Assembly: GCA_023374045.1 (NCBI GenBank) | Contig: CM041779.1 | Location: 141,319,801 to 141,383,800 of the forward strand | Reading direction: 5' to 3' | DNA length: 64,000 bases | Source of the DNA: Limonium bicolor | Taxonomy: Eukaryota > Streptophyta > Magnoliopsida > Caryophyllales > Plumbaginaceae | Shown: positions 58,790-64,000 of the stretch, in pieces | How the letters are laid out: every line of letters begins with the position of its first letter | Position numbering within the stretch: position 1 is the first letter of the stretch | Notes under the pieces: model-generated | What the model saw: only the letters and a program-made list of their open reading frames with translations | What the model was told of the DNA's origin: nothing | Database searches by the model: none | Made by a program: the position numbers and the translations under genes

Positions 58790-59575
58790 TGTGAGCCTTG
58801 ATTTGTGAACCACTATCCTATGTTGATCCGGGTTGATTAGGATCTGGTCGGGTATAACCTAAGGTTAATAATTATGTTATAAAATATTAATTATTAAATA
58901 CTAAGTTAACTCATTGGAACCTATTAAGAGTCGCCACCCTAATTTTGACCTACGACAAACTAGAAAAGGAAAGTTTTGGGCTCGGGGGCTTGATATTCAA
59001 CTTTTTAGGGTTCAAATTACTTTCATTACCCCTCTAAGTCGTTTTTCTCCTACTAAGATTATTTACGGTTTATTACAAGATCATTTTAACCTAAGTGCAC
59101 ATATTTTTAACATTTTTTGACAAAAAATTAAAGTGAAATTCAAAATTACCTAAACTAGAGCTTCAGAAGTCAAATTAGATTAAATTTTAGTTTGTCTGTG
59201 GCTACGGACCTAATTTCTGAAGCCACAAACATGAATTCAAAAACCTATTTTTTTGAAAATTTTAAAATCTCACCACAGTCTGAGGCTGTTCGTGGCCGCG
59301 GACGGGCCGTCCGAGGACGTGGACTAGCGACGGACAGTGGCATTCGTGTGTTTCCCGATGGTATTTTCTGCTCAAATTTTATGGATGCATAGCCTGAAAA
59401 ATTCTAAATACGTTAGTGATGGAAATAATTCAATTTGACTGCGAATTAAAGCCGAAACTTAATGAACAAGTAAAAGGGCCAGAAACGAAAATGATTCAGA
59501 AGTCGGAAAAGGTAAGTTTACGCTTAAAATCTGATAGAAGACTAATGAAGTTGAGATACAAGTACAAAAAAGGTT
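58790..59575 (-). mobile_element. 3' half of a Tat-like LTR, minus orientation
   Basis: Reverse complement of the right-hand LTR at about 60600-61321, starting at TGTGAGCC. Shared landmarks are AACCACTATCCTATGTTGAT, GGGTTGATTAGGATCTGGTC and the GTCCGTGGCTACGGAC-like stretch. It is clearly diverged from that copy and ends before the LTR 5' half. Confidence 0.75.
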
Positions 59576-59739
59576 TATTTCGGTGCCCCTAAGCGGTTTT
59601 AAAACCGCCGAGATAGGTTGTCCAGATATTTGTTATTAAAAATTTAACAGTCTATTTCCACGGTTGTCAGCAGAACTGCCGAAATAGAGTATGATCCGAT
59701 CCCAATCACTTAAAAAAATAAAAAATCTATTTCGGCGGT
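59576..59739. repeat. CTATTTCGGCGGTT inverted-motif block
   Basis: Four or five forward and reverse copies of CTATTTCGGCGGTT / AACCGCCGAAATAG variants lie between the two inverted LTRs. Such clustered motifs look like the subterminal repeats of a DNA transposon, but no ends are identified. Confidence 0.5.
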
Positions 59740-61321
59740 TGTTATACCCAAAATTTTGACCCCCCAGGTTAGATTCTCTAGGGCATAGGTGCTATAAAGG
59801 ACATTCTAGACAAACAATGACCCAGTTCGATCGGCACGTTCCGGAGCGTTAGTGACAACTTATTCATCCCGAGGGGCATTTTCATAATTTTTAGGGCTCC
59901 TACGCCACCCCATAAGCTTTCTATCTCCTCCGAAAATGACTCAAATCAACTCGGAATGCTTTAATTTTTTTACACATGATAGAGGATGACATTTAGAGCA
60001 TAATGGCCTATGAATTTTGAGTTTTCAAAGTACCAATAATTTATAGTAATTTCTGATTGAATCTGATGAGAATTGAATTTAAAAATATTCCATTATCCAA
60101 AAATCTACTTTCTCTTTTGAAAAATCAATAATACCTTCCTCTACATGTGGCTAATATTTCATAGCCAAACTCATTCCAGAAGTCACTTATCCAAAACATC
60201 GGTAAACTTTGATTTTTACCGAGTTATTTTTATCTTTAGTGATGCCTATATAAGCAGCCTTAACCTTTGAAAGAAACACATCATTCAGAACCCTAGGCAA
60301 TCAGAATTCCCACCCGTCAAAGCTCTCCCACGTTTTTACACGCCCAATCACCTAAATCACACCAAAAACCTTCTGAAATCAACATCAAAACACTTTATCT
60401 AACTCCCACAACATCAACCATCATCCAACATCTATATAAACAACCCCAAAACGTGAAGAACACCATGAACAGTAAGTGGTCAGAAGCTTGGACCGAACTC
60501 AATCCGGAACCGATACCAATGGAGCTTCTGAAGAATCCCGGTGTGAAGTATCACCTCAATCCCGAAGGTAAACAAGGTTAGAATTTTATGTTTTTAATTC
60601 CTTTCGACTTCATTAATCATCTTAATTTGGGTGTGAACCGACCTTTTACGGCTTCTAAGTTACCGTTTGTTTAAGCTTCTGTCCTTTTACTTATTTGCTA
60701 AGTTTGATCATTAATTCGACTTCAAATTTAAATTTTTTGATAACTAACATATTGGAAATCTTTCAGGTTACACGCCCATAATTTTTTAGCCGAAAACACC
60801 ACAGAGAAACGCACGAACACCATCGTTAGAGGCTGTCCGTGTGGCCCCTGAATTTTCAAAATTTTGTTGTCTCGTAAATTCGACTTTCTGTATAACTAGG
60901 TTAACCAAGGTCCATGGTCTTGGATATTAGCTCTGTGGCTATGGACGGAATTAAAATTTGACCTAATTCTACTTCTGAAACCCTAGTTTAGGTAATTCCA
61001 ATTTTCATTTTAACTTTATGTAAAAAATGTTAAAAAAATATACAAAAATCAGAAACATGTGCATTAAGGTTAATGAAAGTAATTTGAACCCTTAATAAGT
61101 CGGATACCAAGCCCCCGAATCTGAACTCTCCTTTCCTAATTTACACTAGGTTAAAATTAGGTGGTGACTTATAATAGGTTCCACTGAGCTAACTTAGGTT
61201 TTAATAGTTAATGTTATATGACTAAGTTATTAATCTTAGGTTATAAATGGACCTTGAACCCGACCAGATCCTAATCAACCCGAATCAACATAGGATAGTG
61301 GTTCAAAAACTGAGGCTCACA
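59740..61321 (+). mobile_element. Tat-like Ty3/gypsy LTR (5' LTR of a truncated element)
   Basis: Starts TGTTATACCCAAAATTTTGA and ends GGCTCACA, 1582 bp. A TATA box (CTATATAAG) lies at 60246-60254. A primer-binding site resembling the Tat type follows at 61325. Only about 140 bp of leader remain before another LTR fragment. Confidence 0.75.
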
Positions 61322-61324
61322 GAC

Positions 61325-61342
61325 TGACGACTCTGCTAGGGA
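61325..61342 (+). other. Tat-type primer-binding site
   Basis: TGACGACTCTGCTAGGGA, close to the TGGCGACTCCGCTGGGGA form common in Tat-lineage elements, three bases after the LTR end. Confidence 0.65.
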
Positions 61343-61483
61343 TAAAATCTTAATTTTTACTTGTTTGATTTCAAGAAAGAGGGCTTAACTCGAAATTGTT
61401 CATTTATGACTTTTATTATGTTGTTTGTTTACTTTTGTGTGAAATTTAAATTTTTACAATCTTGCATCATATGAGAGCGAGGG

Positions 61484-61850
61484 TGTAACACCCCTACTTT
61501 AAACGGATCCTAATCATCGTACTCAAATAAATAAATCGCAGCGGTAAATAAAGATTGTCGAACTACTGGTGTTACCGTTCTCACTCACCCATACGAATTA
61601 TACACCTCGGTTCACAAAACCCGAGTCCAAAATAAAGTGCGTGATAATCCCAAAATATACCACTAATCAAAAAGTCGCGGCTCCGTGTTGACAATCAACT
61701 ACTATCCTGAAAAATCAGTCTGTCTTGTATGGAATCAGCCCCTGCTGAGTTTGTTATTACATGACTATCATGTCCCCTCGGACCCCTAGTTAATTGGTCG
61801 AGAGCATGCAACTCATTTTCATGCAATACCGTTCTACTATTAAAACTGTA
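61484..61850 (-). mobile_element. Fragment of an A-like LTR end
   Basis: Begins TGTAACACCCCTACTTTAAAC and continues AAATCGCAGCGG...AAAGAT, GGTGTTAC and TCTCACTCACCC, the same landmarks as the first 120 bp of LTR A. It loses similarity further in; the right edge is unclear. Confidence 0.6.
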
Positions 61851-61879
61851 AAGTATATATGATGAGTGTGAAACATATA

Positions 61880-63651
61880 GGCTTTTTAGGGTCTAATTAC
61901 CTTATAATCTGTAACAATTCAGGCAATGTTTCCCAATTATTTTGTGTTTTTCCTAAGATTGATGTTTTGTTATGAATTGATACATTTTATATGTTAAATA
62001 TATGAAAAACCCAGGGAAATGAAGATTTCACGTCATAAGGATTACAACGCAACAAACGGGGAACAAATCCGGAAAAAGAGGCAAAACTTGGCCACGTCCG
62101 GCCAAACTCATCCGGACGTAAATCCGGACGCTCATCAAAAGACACGTCCGGATCCGGACGCAAGCCGGACGTGACCCAAATTCCAGATCCAGAAGTTCTG
62201 TGTCTTGTCCGGATCCGGACAACGATCCGGACATAACCTGAGTTGCTGATCTAAAACCGCTGTCTCATGTCCGGATCAGGACGCAGATCCGGACATCACA
62301 CAGAAATGAAAAATAAAAACGCATCACGCTGATAATCGAGCTTTCGGCGCAATTATCAGCCGAGCGGCGGTTTAACCCATACCTCAACATTAATTAACAC
62401 GCACCCATGCTCAATAATGCTCAATCAATTACCCACTCACCACACTCGCAAAACCACCACTAACCTGTGTTTATTTCTAAGCTTATTTAAACCCTGCTCC
62501 TGCTTCCATTTCAATTCGTACCAGACGCTTTAGTCTAACCCCTTCTCTCCCTCTCTACTAATCCTCTCGTTCACGACTCATCCCATCTCCATTCATCAGT
62601 CTTCCTCCATAATCTTCATCGCTCACATACAAACATAGCCCGTATTCACACACAGCATTTAGCCGCGTCCGGATCTGCGTCTGGATCCGGACTGACCCAC
62701 AACATTGCGTCCGGATCTACGTCCGACCCAAACCATCCGGACGCCTCACAAACTCGCCCAAAATTTCCACTTTCACCCCATTTCACCAAGTTCACTTCAT
62801 TGTCCCCAAATCCAACCTCCAAGCCAGCATAGCGCAAGGACAAAGGGCGGAGCAAGCGAGAGGATCTTCGTAACAGATGATTTCTCCTAACTCTCTCTTA
62901 TTTATGCTTTCAATTGCTATGTCTAGCTAAGAGGATATACTCTGGGGGAAGGGATGTTGTAATTAGTTAAACTCTGCATTATTTTACTGCTTAATTGAGA
63001 CCATTTGGGATTGTTCAGGTTAATACTTTTAAGTGCTTTTAATGAACGTCATGACTTTATTATAAGCCCTCGAATCGTGTTATGATCAGATAAGGTGATT
63101 AGCATTGATGGTCCTATTAACTTGTTACCTGTGATGATTGCAATCGGATAGATTACATTAGCAGTTAGGTGCTTTAGTCCGGACTAAACCAGACTAGTAA
63201 TTTTGTGCGAAAAACCATCTAGATATACCTGTTAATTCTAGACTAGAACTACGGGTCCTGTCTAGATGAGCTATCTGGAATTAGGACTTAATACAGAATA
63301 GACAATTGAGAATTACAAGCCGATCCAAGTCTCCGTTTAAGTAGTAGAATATGCAGAACCTAGCTAGTGAAACAACTCCCTGAACCTAGAGTACCGTTCA
63401 TACTCTCTATCTATCACTTTAATTTATCTGCTATTTATTTTCTTGTCTGTTAAATTCCAAAACCAAAACAACCCCTCTTAGTTACCCATTGCCTAAGGCT
63501 AGACTTATTTACCTCAAGTCCCGTGGATTGATACCTGGTTGCTTCATAATTACTATACTACTGCAACCGGGATTTTTGCAACCCGACGGTCTGTTGATTT
63601 GTTATTTTCTAGGATTTTCTTAGTTCTAACACATCAATTTAACCGTTTGCA
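61880..63651 (+). mobile_element. 5' LTR of an Athila-like Ty3/gypsy element, start uncertain
   Basis: The right end is fixed by the primer-binding site at 63655. Near its end it carries AAGTCCCGTGGATTGATACC, a wording typical of Athila-type LTRs. It holds GTCCGGATCCGGAC palindromes at 62090-62300 and 62660-62750. The left end may lie near 62004 (TGAAAAACCCAGG) or up to about 120 bp earlier. ORFs inside are repeat-derived. Confidence 0.65.
62090..62300. repeat. GTCCGGATCCGGAC palindrome array in the Athila-like LTR
   Basis: Copies near 62092, 62152, 62206 and 62267, spaced about 55-62 bp, each flanked by further TCCGGAC halves. Two more lie at about 62667 and 62707. Confidence 0.85.
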
Positions 63652-63654
63652 AAA

Positions 63655-63672
63655 TGGCGCCGTTGCCGGGGA
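63655..63672 (+). other. Athila-type primer-binding site
   Basis: TGGCGCCGTTGCCGGGGA, the tRNA-complementary priming site of Athila-lineage elements. It gives plus orientation. Confidence 0.92.
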
Positions 63673-64000
63673 CTTGACTTTGTCTATTCCCTAGCCTTGG
63701 TTAATTCGTTACTCTATTACAACACCCTGTTATTATTTTTCGTAATTTATTTTGTCTATTATTTATGTTTAAGGTTTAATTTTTTTTGTGTGCCATTTTA
63801 TACAATTGTTTTTCATTATACATTTAAATTCAGTTTATAATTTTTCTGTCATTTAAATTTTCAAAGTACTATAAGTTCATTTGCCTTAGTTATTCCATCA
63901 ATTTTATTTTTAGTATTCCTTTGTTTACTTTAGTTCTAAATTCAATGCATTTTGTTCCTTTCTCTTTTTCTGTTACAAGTACCTAGTGGATGCGCAGAGC
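63673..64000 (+). mobile_element. Leader of the Athila-like element, cut by window end
   Basis: T-rich untranslated leader with no ORF yet; gag would begin beyond the window. Confidence 0.7.

Noticed and set aside
1..64000. Endogenous pararetrovirus, CRISPR-like array or rDNA
   Set aside because: No caulimovirid motif set, no repeat-spacer pattern and no rRNA-like stretch was seen; tandem arrays here lack unique spacers.

Overview
The window is nuclear DNA from a flowering plant, probably a eudicot; I cannot name the species. The evidence is its transposon content: chromovirus/Tekay-like, Athila-like and Tat-like Ty3/gypsy LTR elements, a Ty1/copia relic, a Mutator-like element (MULE), a fold-back MITE and LINE relics. 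They surround one recognisable host gene, a broken wall-associated-kinase-like (WAK-like) gene. There are no bacterial operons, rRNA genes or CRISPR arrays, and I recognise no tRNA gene.

Bases 1 to about 40845 are a nest of LTR retrotransposons. An outer plus-strand LTR (C; 8634-9623 continuing at 40473-40845) was split by minus-strand element A (9624-40472, TSD CTTGG). A's right LTR was then split by plus-strand element B (21330-35150, TSD GCAAC). A's left LTR later received a 409-bp MITE (15017-15425, TSD ATTATATAA). Each of these insertions can be checked against an uninterrupted sister sequence in the window. A keeps a damaged gag and the integrase-tail/chromodomain end of pol, but the pol core is replaced by non-coding DNA. 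B has 4.35-kb LTRs around a 5.1-kb interior with no usable ORF, like a LARD. Left of the nest lie the end of another LTR (1-3377) and an A-like block carrying a diverged array with a period of about 190 bp.

Bases 40846-57090 hold a LINE RNase-H relic and then the WAK-like gene. The gene was cut at the end of its first exon by a 12.2-kb MULE (43270-55470) with a perfect 9-bp TSD. The MULE encodes a plant-mobile-domain (PMD) protein on the plus strand and a MURA-like transposase on the minus strand. It also encodes three small proteins that resemble only the N-terminal domain of that transposase. Between these genes are four tandem arrays: about 180, 191 and 146 bp, and a short AACGG-bearing one. 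The gene plan (transposase, PMD protein, stand-alone N-domain copies) together with the AACGG array is the most interesting part of the window. Past the insertion the WAK-like gene continues as an EGF exon and a kinase C-lobe relic, both with further lesions.

Bases 57087-64000 contain a broken copia gag with a GGGTT-rich insertion, two Tat-like LTR sequences in inverted orientation, an A-like LTR end fragment, and the 5' LTR and primer-binding site of an Athila-like element that runs off the window.

Except for two small MULE ORFs, every coding region I can recognise carries frameshifts or stops. Some single-base shifts in the MULE genes could be assembly errors. All coordinates and comparisons were made by eye; no alignment or database search was run.
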